From assembly GCA_036337715.1 (NCBI GenBank), contig JAYZDS010000007.1:1-64000 (forward strand): a stretch of 64,000 nucleotides of DNA. Reading direction: 5' to 3'. Source of the stretch: JAURNZ01 sp036337715 (GTDB taxonomy: Bacteria; Pseudomonadota; Gammaproteobacteria; Comchoanobacterales; Comchoanobacteraceae). Under the pieces are notes generated by a model. The model was given only the letters and a program-made list of their open reading frames with translations. It did not search any database and was not told the DNA's origin. The position numbers were made by a program, and so were the translations under genes. How positions within the stretch are numbered: the first letter of the stretch is position 1; every line of letters begins with the position of its first letter. Below, in pieces: positions 8,415-16,225 of this stretch.

Positions 8415-9137
8415 ATGAGTGATGTTATAAACAATCAAGACGAAATAGATTTGTTTGAAATATTTAATGTACTAGCCAAACATATCAAAATGATACTTGC
8501 CCTCACCGTGTCATTATCATGTGTTTTTTATGCTATTGGTATTATATTTGTGCCAGAGAAATCTTTTGAAACAACCCTAAGTTATGCTTCTGAAGAGTTA
8601 GTTAATATTTTAGCTAATTCGGATGACCTTTTTTCATCCAAAAAACAATTAGAGTATTATCTTGCAAAACCATCGGTTAGGGCCACAGTTTTCCCCTCAC
8701 GATGGAATGACAAAAAACAAGAATGGGTTAAGAAGGAAAATGACTTAAATCATCCTGAAGGTATACCTACGATCGTAGATCTTAAGAAATTTGTAAGTGC
8801 GCATTTATCTTTGAATTTAAACAATAGTACATTACTCATAAAATGGCAAAAACAAGAAGAGTATGAATTTTTAAAAGCATATTTTGATGATGTTTTAAAT
8901 ATAAAGTTGTTAGATAAGAAAAGGATTTTGAGTGGTGTCAAAAATTTAGATGCTGGCAATCAAATAATACTTGCAAGGTTGAAGACTTTTGCAAATGATC
9001 CGGTTATAGATACTCAAGTGATAGAGTATTCTAAGGGGCAATTATATTTGTTGAGCATTATGATTGCTTTAATCTTGTCGCTTGGTTATATCATTGGTTG
9101 TGAGATACTCAACCAGGTTCGAAGTAAGCATGATTAA
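8415..9137 (+). CDS. Wzz-type polysaccharide chain-length determinant
   Basis: The 240-residue protein has the topology of polysaccharide co-polymerases: an N-terminal cytoplasmic segment (EIDLFEIFNVLAKH, typical of Wzz), a first membrane helix (about 33-55), a large periplasmic part and a second helix near the C-terminus (about 212-232). It is shorter than classical Wzz (about 325 residues), so the periplasmic domain is compact. Such proteins set O-antigen length with Wzy and Wzx. Its 3' end overlaps the convergent rfaH gene by 4 bases. Confidence 0.75.
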   Translation: MSDVINNQDEIDLFEIFNVLAKHIKMILALTVSLSCVFYAIGIIFVPEKSFETTLSYASEELVNILANSDDLFSSKKQLEYYLAKPSVRATVFPSRWNDKKQEWVKKENDLNHPEGIPTIVDLKKFVSAHLSLNLNNSTLLIKWQKQEEYEFLKAYFDDVLNIKLLDKKRILSGVKNLDAGNQIILARLKTFANDPVIDTQVIEYSKGQLYLLSIMIALILSLGYIIGCEILNQVRSKHD

Positions 9138-9622
9138 ATAGTATCTACTGTCTTTTCAAAAATCTCAATTTCAGTGGATGTCCCTAAGATATCTACCAAA
9201 ACTTTAATTCTATCATTGTCAGACATAGAGATGATGGTGCCAACCTGACCAACAAAACTGCCTTCATTGATCTTAATATTGGCTCCAGGTTTTAAATCAG
9301 AAGCTGTTTTGACATCGATGAAGCCTGAGTCATTCTCAAGACTTTTAAGTTCAGAGATGAATGGGTCTGAAATAGTCTGTGGTTTAAGTTTAGAGGAGAG
9401 TAAAAGGGTTTGTACACCACGTGTTGATAAAATAGGTCGCCAGTTTTGATGGTCATTTATTTGTACAAAAAGATATCTTGGAAATAGCACTTTGGTTGTA
9501 AGTGAGTTACCTCGTTTAATTTTTTTTTGATAACAAGGTAAATATGTCTTAAACCCTTGTTGTTCTATATGTGCTTTTGCAAAAAACTCTTTTTGTGAAT
9601 GTGTATATGCAACAGCCCACAT
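9134..9622 (-). CDS. rfaH: RfaH-like transcription antiterminator (NusG paralogue)
   Basis: The 162-residue protein has the NusG N-terminal domain (MWAVAYTHSQKEFFAKAHIEQQGFKTYLPC, then LFPRYLFVQI) and a C-terminal KOW-type domain (LKPGANIKINEGSFVGQVGTI). The start, length and the YLP-Y---K pattern are those of RfaH rather than housekeeping NusG. RfaH promotes elongation and translation of long envelope-glycan operons in many gammaproteobacteria. Its place between wzz and wzx supports that role here. I saw no clear ops element in the window. The start is preceded by AAGGAGAAGGC, and a perfect palindrome sits just upstream. Confidence 0.85.
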   Translation of the reverse strand: MWAVAYTHSQKEFFAKAHIEQQGFKTYLPCYQKKIKRGNSLTTKVLFPRYLFVQINDHQNWRPILSTRGVQTLLLSSKLKPQTISDPFISELKSLENDSGFIDVKTASDLKPGANIKINEGSFVGQVGTIISMSDNDRIKVLVDILGTSTEIEIFEKTVDTI

Positions 9623-9640
9623 TATGCCTTCTCCTTTTTT

Positions 9641-9664
9641 TGTTAGCTTAACAATAAGCTAACA
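9641..9664. promoter_or_regulatory. 10-bp perfect inverted repeat upstream of rfaH
   Basis: TGTTAGCTTA (9641-9650) and TAAGCTAACA (9655-9664) flank ACAA and are exact reverse complements. On the minus strand the repeat is followed by seven A residues and the rfaH ribosome-binding site, not by a T-run, so it is not a simple terminator. A TTGACA at 9683-9678 (minus strand) places the expected -10 position within the repeat, so operator function is plausible. Confidence 0.5.
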
Positions 9665-9679
9665 TAATACATATTATTG

Positions 9680-11104
9680 TCAATTTGTTTTGGAGAAAGC
9701 AGATTGGTTTTTATCTGGAAAATATAAATTAAATGGGATGACTTTTTTTGTTGCGTATAAAACCATTAATTCGTTGATTATGCCAGAAATGCTAAAAGCA
9801 ATTGCAATACCTATAACTCCAAACATTAAAAATAAGGGCACTGAAATAATTACTTGTATGAAAAGACTGATGATGTCTGTTTTAGTAAGTACATTAATAT
9901 AGTCAGTAAAACATAAAAGAAGTTGGTTATAACCAAATAAACAACTTAAGCCTTCGCCTAAAAGGATTATATTTAAGATAATAATGGCATCTTTAGTTAT
10001 ATAACCTGTGCCAAAAATAGATAATATTTGCTCGTTAAAAAAGAATATGATTGTTGACATAATACAAATACATATAATGTTTAGCGCATTACATTGTTGC
10101 CATCGCTTGCTAAATTCTTGTTGAGTCTGTTGATTTTTCATTGCGCTATTAATGTCTGGAACCAAGTCCATAAAAATAGCATTGGGTATTCTTTTTATGA
10201 ATTTAGCAATTAAAAGAGAAATATTATAAAAAGCTAAAGATTTAGTATCGAAGGCAAATAAACCTACTAAGATAACAGATATATTACTATTGATGTTAAA
10301 AACCAATAAATTTTTGGCATGAAGTTTGGCATCACAAACCCATTTATACCTAATTTTTTGTTTGTTTATGCCTTCTTTTATTTTAGAAAAAATTTCTGGT
10401 ACGCAAATAGCGATATAAAGTGTTGTAAAGAAAAATATAACTAGATAAGACCGAAATAAAAGTCTAATGGTGAAAAATTCATTTGTAGGATCTATCTTGT
10501 AAATTTCATATTCCACCAAAAGAAATACGATTGTCGTTAAACTAAACGCCATACTTTCTAAAAAACGAGAAAACTTTAATTGTTTATAGCATTTCGTAAA
10601 GCATGAATATAATCGTATCAAAGCTGCAAAAGGTGCTGTAAAAAAAACAAACGGTAGGAACTCAATATAAAATTCATCAAATCCCCATGAAAATATATTT
10701 AGGGGGTCAAGTGTAAAAAATAAAATAAAAGCAATTATTATGGAAGCGGTAAGTGTTTTAAATATATAGTTTAGATTCCATGAAATATATCGACCGATAT
10801 CCTGTTTCTTGTGTTTAACGATCATTTCTCGAAAAGATTTTGCACTGGCATCACCAGTGCCTAATAGAATAGTAAAGCTCAGTATATTAATTAAACGTAG
10901 GGCTAATGAAATGTTTGCAAAATCATCAATGGTAAGATATCGAGATAAAATGACGTTTAACATCCCATCTAGCAAAAGTGCAATCAAACATTGAAAGTAG
11001 TTAAACGATGCAATTGAGAAGTTTTTGTGGAATGACTCGGAAATATGTTTGTAGTTCAAATGACAACCCCTAATTTGATATTTCAAATTCTGATAAGTCC
11101 CCAT
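9680..11104 (-). CDS. Wzx-like polysaccharide flippase (MOP/oligosaccharide flippase family)
   Basis: The 474-residue protein is almost entirely membrane-spanning, with about 12-14 hydrophobic segments, as in O-unit flippases that move undecaprenyl-linked repeats across the inner membrane. The first helices (about 30-75) and a basic loop (FREMIVKHKKQDIGRY) fit the family. It shares rfaH's direction and lies just upstream of it. A second, diverged flippase is at 20939-22288. The sugar specificity cannot be inferred, and the call rests on topology and context more than on single motifs. Confidence 0.72.
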   Translation of the reverse strand: MGTYQNLKYQIRGCHLNYKHISESFHKNFSIASFNYFQCLIALLLDGMLNVILSRYLTIDDFANISLALRLINILSFTILLGTGDASAKSFREMIVKHKKQDIGRYISWNLNYIFKTLTASIIIAFILFFTLDPLNIFSWGFDEFYIEFLPFVFFTAPFAALIRLYSCFTKCYKQLKFSRFLESMAFSLTTIVFLLVEYEIYKIDPTNEFFTIRLLFRSYLVIFFFTTLYIAICVPEIFSKIKEGINKQKIRYKWVCDAKLHAKNLLVFNINSNISVILVGLFAFDTKSLAFYNISLLIAKFIKRIPNAIFMDLVPDINSAMKNQQTQQEFSKRWQQCNALNIICICIMSTIIFFFNEQILSIFGTGYITKDAIIILNIILLGEGLSCLFGYNQLLLCFTDYINVLTKTDIISLFIQVIISVPLFLMFGVIGIAIAFSISGIINELMVLYATKKVIPFNLYFPDKNQSAFSKTN

Positions 11105-11166
11105 AATAACATATTTAAATTAAACAATGGTAACTAATTATATAATTTTATTTATGTTTACGCTAA

Positions 11167-11655
11167 AATAAACAAAGTGTTTCTGGAGTAATTTTTGAAA
11201 AAAATATCGTTTTAGTGCCCACAGCCCTTACTTCATCATTAACTGAATTATATATTCCTATTGACGATATGCCAGAAAACATAACGCATAAAGCTGATTT
11301 AGAGAAGAATAATGCTATTAAAACCCTTAAAAAAGCCATAAAAAGACACATATATATCGCATCTGGCTCTGATGCAGGCATAGCGATACATGGTACCAAT
11401 GCAAAAGAATTACACTATTATGTTGAATACGGTATGACGCCTTTAGAGGCCTTGCAGTCTGCAACCATAAAAGCGGCTAATGCATTAAGTAGCTATGAGC
11501 TTGATGGTAAAAAGATTGGTCAGTTGAAAGCTGGTTATGCTGCTGACGTCATAGCATTAAAAAACAATCCATTAGAGCAAATTGATAATTTGCAAACCAT
11601 TGACTTTGTCATGAAAGGTGGCACTATTTACAAATCCCCAATGGGAAGGTGTTAA
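11167..11655 (+). pseudogene. C-terminal remnant of an amidohydrolase (imidazolonepropionase/M38-like)
   Basis: An open frame from just after a TAA at 11164-11166 encodes only the last part of a metal-dependent amidohydrolase. VIFEKNIVLVPTALTS matches the segment before the last metal ligand. ASGSDAGIAIHGTNAKEL holds the SD(A/T) aspartate. MTPLEALQSATIKAANAL, IGQLKAGYAADVIAL and FVMKGGTIYK are the standard C-terminal strand-turn motifs. Full enzymes have about 400-450 residues. The signal region and the HxH zinc site are absent and no start codon is well placed, so this is a decayed gene next to a tRNA. Confidence 0.75.
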
Positions 11656-11669
11656 GCATAAACAAAAAT

Positions 11670-11698
11670 TTGTGTGTTTGTAAAAAATTTGTTATATT
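11670..11698 (+). promoter_or_regulatory. Promoter of tRNA-Thr
   Basis: TTGTGT (11670-11675), a 17-base spacer and TATATT (11693-11698) sit 9 bases before the mature tRNA 5' end. This is the usual spacing for a stand-alone tRNA promoter. Confidence 0.6.
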
Positions 11699-11707
11699 TA
11701 ATTTCAT

Positions 11708-11780
11708 GCTGGCGTAGCTCAGTTGGTAGAGCAGCTGATTTGTAATCAGTAGGTCGTGGGTTCAAATCCTATCGCCAGCT
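11708..11780 (+). tRNA. tRNA-Thr (anticodon UGU)
   Basis: A full cloverleaf can be folded by eye. The 7-bp acceptor stem is GCTGGCG (11708-11714) with CGCCAGC (11773-11779). The D-arm contains AGCTCAGTTGGTAGAGC. The anticodon arm GCTGA-TTTGTAA-TCAGT gives anticodon TGT, and the T-arm loop is TTCAAAT. The discriminator base is T at 11780, and CCA is not encoded. UGU reads ACA and, by wobble, other threonine codons. It stands alone between the amidohydrolase remnant and the Hpt gene. Confidence 0.95.
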
Positions 11781-11788
11781 AGCAATAA

Positions 11789-12130
11789 TTAATTTATACT
11801 TTCAAAAAATTCCGAAAATTCCTTCATAGATTGAAGAAAGTGCTTATATCCAGTTGAGTCAATGTCTCCGGATTTTAATTTTTTTTCAAATGATTTTGAG
11901 GCTTGCTGAACCTCAACGGCACCAGTATACGCAGCACCGCCATGCATTTTATGCGTTAGTTGAATCAGTTGATCGATGTTTTTTTGTTTCCATGCATCTT
12001 CCAGTTCTGGAATACATTCTTTAATGTTTTCAATAAGTAAGCCACTAAGCTCTTGTGCCAAGTCTTTGTTACCATTGGCTCTTGCAATGGCAATGTTCCA
12101 ATCAAAAGAATTTTTATTCATACTTAACAT
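11789..12130 (-). CDS. Stand-alone Hpt (histidine phosphotransfer) domain protein
   Basis: This 113-residue all-helical protein carries the phosphorylatable histidine motif LIQLTHKMHGGAAYTGA, which is the Hpt consensus H-K-(x)-H-G-(A/G)-A. It should relay phosphate between a hybrid sensor kinase and a response regulator. Translation may start at the ATG three codons in (MNKNSF). The gene lies 12 bases downstream of the 446-residue unknown gene and is read in the same direction, so the two are probably co-transcribed. No kinase or receiver gene is in the window. Confidence 0.82.
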   Translation of the reverse strand: MLSMNKNSFDWNIAIARANGNKDLAQELSGLLIENIKECIPELEDAWKQKNIDQLIQLTHKMHGGAAYTGAVEVQQASKSFEKKLKSGDIDSTGYKHFLQSMKEFSEFFESIN

Positions 12131-12142
12131 TTTAGATTATTT

Positions 12143-13483
12143 TTATCCTTTTGTAAGGTTGCTTTCATCTTCTTCAATAACAAATGTCCCTATTGGATTT
12201 ATAATTTCTTCATTAGTTTTTTGACCATGATGGGTTTCATTCATTTCAAGCGATGTATAAGGTTGTTTCTTTTTAAATAAACTTATCGAAGACAAAGAGT
12301 TGCATATTCGTGCCATCAAAGAGGCTTTTGGGATTTCATCGCTAATATATGAAGCGCCTAGGTGCCCATCAATGCTGTTAAAGAGTCTATCGTTACTATT
12401 ATCATTAAGCGTATTATTTGTAATACTAATCCATGGGTTTTTTTCATATTTTGAAGCACTCCAATTGATGGTATAAAGATCCATATAAAAATTGAAAAAA
12501 TTGGGATCAGTTAAAATAGGTTCTTTTGTAGGCTCTTTAGGCAAAAGCACATTGACACAAGGTGCTTGCATTGACTGGGTACAGCCGAGTACATTAAAAA
12601 TATCGCCTAAATTATCTCCAGAAATATAAATGTCACCACTTCGGCTTTCGATCCAATTGAGTATCATAGGCCTTTTTTTTAGAGGGTCATTCGCATATTC
12701 TGCATTTTCAATTATATCTTCACAACTGATAAACGAATAGGGAATATTTTTTTCTTTAAGTTTGTCTATGACAAAATTTCTTACCAGATCTCCCTTATTT
12801 TCTAGCTCTAAGGTAATTGGGCTATCCATAAAAATAAAATATATATTCTTGTGTGGGGTAGATGTTTGAATGGTATCTAGCCAATGACCAATTAAATCTA
12901 AAGAAAGCTGGTTGCCTTTGTAATGACCACCTAGGATAAATCCAACGATATGGGCATTCTCCTCTAATGATGTTGGAAGATAATCATCGTTAGGAATAAA
13001 ACAAGTATAGTCTCTTCGCATATCACTATAGATGCCCATATCTTCAAAAATCACTTGATATGAAACGGATTTACTCTTAAATAATGGTTCTAAATTTTGT
13101 TTATGCCAATAAGGAAATATAGCCAAATCAATTTTACAACATGAAGAATCCAATTTTGGTATATATTCAGTTCCAGCCCAAATAAAAAGCCAATTTTTAC
13201 GTGAAATTTTATTTTCTAATTGGTTAGTCATAAATATAAGCGCATCCAGTCCATTTTCCCCGCTGGTGATACAAATGATTCGTTCATTATTTGTTGATGC
13301 TATGAAGTTTTTTAAATTAGTGGACTGCTCAGTATGCATGGGAACTTCTTGAAAAGAGTAGTTTGCTTTTATGTGTGGTAATATCCGTTTATGGATGCCT
13401 TTAAGTTGTTGAATTTCAGTGGCCTGTGGATTATTGGTAGAGCCTTTTGTGTCGGGATCTGTCAAAATAACAACGTAAATCAT
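12143..13483 (-). CDS. Unknown 446-residue cytosolic protein, two-domain layout, acidic C-terminus
   Basis: I do not recognise this protein. It has no signal peptide or membrane helix. Alternating beta-alpha segments suggest two Rossmann-like domains: MIYVVILTDPDTKGS at the start, HIVGFILGGHYKGN near the middle, and GDIYISGDNLGDIFNVLGC later. This is faintly reminiscent of ELM1-like (DUF1022) or GT-B folds. The last 70 residues look disordered and end in a glutamate/aspartate-rich tail (FVIEEDESNLTKG), a feature of many Dot/Icm substrates. It could be a secreted effector or a cytosolic enzyme, and it precedes the Hpt gene. Both ideas are inference. Confidence 0.6.
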   Translation of the reverse strand: MIYVVILTDPDTKGSTNNPQATEIQQLKGIHKRILPHIKANYSFQEVPMHTEQSTNLKNFIASTNNERIICITSGENGLDALIFMTNQLENKISRKNWLFIWAGTEYIPKLDSSCCKIDLAIFPYWHKQNLEPLFKSKSVSYQVIFEDMGIYSDMRRDYTCFIPNDDYLPTSLEENAHIVGFILGGHYKGNQLSLDLIGHWLDTIQTSTPHKNIYFIFMDSPITLELENKGDLVRNFVIDKLKEKNIPYSFISCEDIIENAEYANDPLKKRPMILNWIESRSGDIYISGDNLGDIFNVLGCTQSMQAPCVNVLLPKEPTKEPILTDPNFFNFYMDLYTINWSASKYEKNPWISITNNTLNDNSNDRLFNSIDGHLGASYISDEIPKASLMARICNSLSSISLFKKKQPYTSLEMNETHHGQKTNEEIINPIGTFVIEEDESNLTKG

Positions 13484-13575
13484 ATTTAAATACTATCATT
13501 TTATTTGTAAAATCAAAACAAGCTCGTTGTTCAATACTTTAAGCAAAAATTTTTAAAGAATGTTATAATAAAAAA

Positions 13576-14559
13576 ATGGCTAAAAACTCATTAAGAAAAG
13601 AAATGCGATTTGCACAAATGGTAGATTATGGCAATCATAATGTGATTAAAGTTAATCAAGGTCCAATCCCACATGTCGAATCAACTCATTTATTAATCAA
13701 AGTTCATGCATCGAGTATCAATCCGTTAGATTGTAAACTAAGACAAGGTTTATTTAAATCTATGATATTGGAACCTTTACCTAGAACATTAGGTTTCGAT
13801 ATTGCTGGTGAAGTCGTGTCAATGGGTGCAATGGTTAAGCACTTTAGAATAGGTGATCGTATCATAGCAAAGTCTTTGTCTTTACCTGGTGGTGCACATG
13901 CTGATTACATTAACATCCCAGAAAGGGTATGTGCTGTTTTACCTGACTCGATTGATTATTTAACTGCTGCTGGATTACCATTATCTGGATTGACAGCCTT
14001 GCAGGCACTAAGAGATCATTTGCATGTCAAGCCTGGAGATAAGGTGCTTATTAACGGTGCTGGAGGTGGTGTCGGGCACCTTGCTTTACAACTAGCAAAA
14101 ATAATGCGTGCAGAGGTAACAGCTACTGTATCAAAGAAACAGATCGAATGGGCAACTTTATTGGGTGCTGATAAAGTTATTGATTACAGGGAAGAACCAA
14201 TTGAAAAACATAAAATCAAATACGATGCTATTTTCGATGTTGTCAGTACGATATCAAAGTCTCAAGCCAAATTAATGCTTAAACCCAATGGTAGATATGT
14301 ATCAACAGACTTTTCAATTAAACAATCTATAACAGAAGCCATCACAAATATTTTTCAAACCCAAAGTTTTAGTACAATTATTGTTAGAAGTTCAAGAATG
14401 GATTTAGATTACCTAATTAACCTAGTCGTCCATCAACTATTGAGAGTACAAGTTGAAAAGGTTTTTGATTTTTCAAAAATTGCACAAGCACACAAGTATA
14501 TGTCGACTAAGAGAGGCGTTGGCAAGGTTATCATTCACTTTTCAGATGACACTAAATAG
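13576..14559 (+). CDS. Quinone-oxidoreductase-like zinc-independent MDR enzyme
   Basis: The 327-residue protein belongs to the medium-chain dehydrogenase/reductase superfamily, QOR/NADPH:quinone-reductase-like branch. The N-terminal GroES-like domain contains HASSINPLDCKLRQG. The Rossmann domain carries the NADPH motif INGAGGGVGHLALQLAK and the segment LLGADKVIDYREE. There is no cysteine cluster of the structural zinc type, as expected for QOR members. It probably reduces quinones or reactive enals with NADPH. Its 3' end overlaps the convergent ABC-transporter gene by 25 bases. Confidence 0.85.
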   Translation: MAKNSLRKEMRFAQMVDYGNHNVIKVNQGPIPHVESTHLLIKVHASSINPLDCKLRQGLFKSMILEPLPRTLGFDIAGEVVSMGAMVKHFRIGDRIIAKSLSLPGGAHADYINIPERVCAVLPDSIDYLTAAGLPLSGLTALQALRDHLHVKPGDKVLINGAGGGVGHLALQLAKIMRAEVTATVSKKQIEWATLLGADKVIDYREEPIEKHKIKYDAIFDVVSTISKSQAKLMLKPNGRYVSTDFSIKQSITEAITNIFQTQSFSTIIVRSSRMDLDYLINLVVHQLLRVQVEKVFDFSKIAQAHKYMSTKRGVGKVIIHFSDDTK

Positions 14560-16178
14560 TGTGTTTTTTTGATTTCGTTTAGGTTGACCTTCACATCACA
14601 ATAAATGTGATCCCTTTTTTGATGACTAATTATAAAAATCCTGCTTATATTTGAATGATTAATAATATTAGTCATGATAAAACGGTGGGTGTTTTCGTCA
14701 ACAGCAGACAATGCTTCATCCAAGATCCAAATGGGTCTAATGTCTAAAAAAGCGCGAGCAATGCACAACTGTTGTTTTTGACCTCCCGAAAGATGTTTGC
14801 CTAATGTATTACGATTTGTTGAATATATCCATGTATGGCATTGTGCTAATTTCAAGGCTTGATTGATCATATTATCAGTAATATTTGGTTTTGCTAATCT
14901 TAAATTATCAATGATATTTAAATTTGGATAAATGGTTGATTCTTGAGGTATGAAGCAAATCAATTGATACTTTTCATGTTGCTTTAAATCCAAAAAGTTT
15001 TGATTAGCAAAATAGATGCGTCCCTTTTGAGGCTCTAAACTACCATAAAAAAGCTTCATTAAAGTTGATTTTCCGCTTCCTGGTAATCCATGAATCCCAA
15101 TGATGCGGCTGTTTGGAATAACCGTGCTTAGGTTTTCTATAATGAATCTCTTATTATCATAACTAAATGACAAGTTTTCTATTATGAGATTAGTTGTTTT
15201 AAAACATTGCTTTTTAGGATTAATGAGATCCTTTTTTTCAGAAACATGAGCTAGCCATTGATAATTATTAATTAAACTTAATGCACTTTGTAGGTCGCAC
15301 CAATTTTGGCCCAAAGACCAAGCTTTATCGATGGTGCTGATTAATGTCATTATGATAAAAGAAAGGTCGCCTATTAACAACTGATGATGTTGCTTTATCA
15401 TTAATAATATAATTAATGTAAATACACCAATGGCAATAATATCCATCATTAACCTTACCACATTGACGGTTTTAATTAGCCCATTACGAGAAGCTATTTC
15501 ATTATAAGAAAATACTTCAAAATGCTTTAACATTTGCCTGATTTGTGTAGGACAAATTAATGCAATATTTTGTTTAAAAAGTGGGGTATAGTTTTCAATT
15601 AAAAGATTCTTTTCATGATTAAATAATCGGCTTTTTTCACTGATGGGGTTTCTTAGATACCACATCATATTTAGTTGAAAGGTTATGTAGCATAAATAAA
15701 CCCAGAAAAACATGGGATGAATCTTATAAACTTCGATCAGTATTAGTATAAATAAACCAAGGGTAGGTAAAATATTCCAAATGATCATTCCATAAACGTA
15801 TTCGATGGATTTAGATAAGTCGATTGTAAGTTGTGTCCAACCTGATGGCGACTTTAAAACGCTTTGAGGATGATTGAGATTCAAGATTGATTTTAAAATC
15901 AAAGCTCTAATATCTTGTATGAAGTTGGAAATAGGTATCGCATTTGCAAATATTTGTAAACGTATGATCAGTTTTGACAAGCTCCAAGTTAGTGTTAAGT
16001 AGATTGATTGAACCTGAATGTTGCTTTTATCATTGAGTGCATTCAATAATGCCCTTGTAAAGAATGGAATAGAGACTTGACCTATGACTAATGTCATCGG
16101 GATAACAAAGATAGATAATATTAAAATAGGTCTTTTTAGCCAGATTGGCCAAATCCAAGATCGAAAAACAGTAAGCAT
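14535..16178 (-). CDS. ABC exporter, fused membrane and ATPase domains
   Basis: This 547-residue half-transporter has an N-terminal type-1 exporter membrane domain with about 6 helices (residues 15-300). The C-terminal nucleotide-binding domain carries Walker A (GLPGSGKSTLM), Q-loop (CFIPQES), signature LSGGQKQQLCIARAF and Walker B (IWILDEALSAVDE), with switch histidine in IISHQK. The family exports lipids, peptides or drugs, and the substrate cannot be told here. It lies downstream of proS in the leftward block but has its own likely promoter: an extended -10 TGTTATAAT ending near 16206 and a palindrome right before the start. Confidence 0.85.
   Translation of the reverse strand: MLTVFRSWIWPIWLKRPILILSIFVIPMTLVIGQVSIPFFTRALLNALNDKSNIQVQSIYLTLTWSLSKLIIRLQIFANAIPISNFIQDIRALILKSILNLNHPQSVLKSPSGWTQLTIDLSKSIEYVYGMIIWNILPTLGLFILILIEVYKIHPMFFWVYLCYITFQLNMMWYLRNPISEKSRLFNHEKNLLIENYTPLFKQNIALICPTQIRQMLKHFEVFSYNEIASRNGLIKTVNVVRLMMDIIAIGVFTLIILLMIKQHHQLLIGDLSFIIMTLISTIDKAWSLGQNWCDLQSALSLINNYQWLAHVSEKKDLINPKKQCFKTTNLIIENLSFSYDNKRFIIENLSTVIPNSRIIGIHGLPGSGKSTLMKLFYGSLEPQKGRIYFANQNFLDLKQHEKYQLICFIPQESTIYPNLNIIDNLRLAKPNITDNMINQALKLAQCHTWIYSTNRNTLGKHLSGGQKQQLCIARAFLDIRPIWILDEALSAVDENTHRFIMTNIINHSNISRIFIISHQKRDHIYCDVKVNLNEIKKTHYLVSSEK
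14548..14570 (+). terminator. Weak intrinsic terminator of the QOR-like gene
   Basis: A short ACACT-AAAT-AGTGT hairpin (14549-14562) is followed by G and seven T residues. It overlaps the stop codon of the gene. The stem is only five pairs, so efficiency is uncertain. Confidence 0.35.
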
Positions 16179-16180
16179 AT

Positions 16181-16201
16181 AACTTAATTTGAAATTAAGT
16201 T
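16181..16201. promoter_or_regulatory. Perfect palindrome at the start of the ABC-exporter transcript
   Basis: AACTTAATTT and AAATTAAGTT flank a single base, giving a 21-base near-perfect palindrome that ends 2 bases before the ATG. An extended -10 TGTTATAAT on the minus strand (about 16214-16206) puts the likely start of transcription inside it. Either an operator at +1 or a 5' hairpin close to the start codon would fit. Confidence 0.5.
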
Positions 16202-16225
16202 GCCAATTATAACAATACAGTTTAA

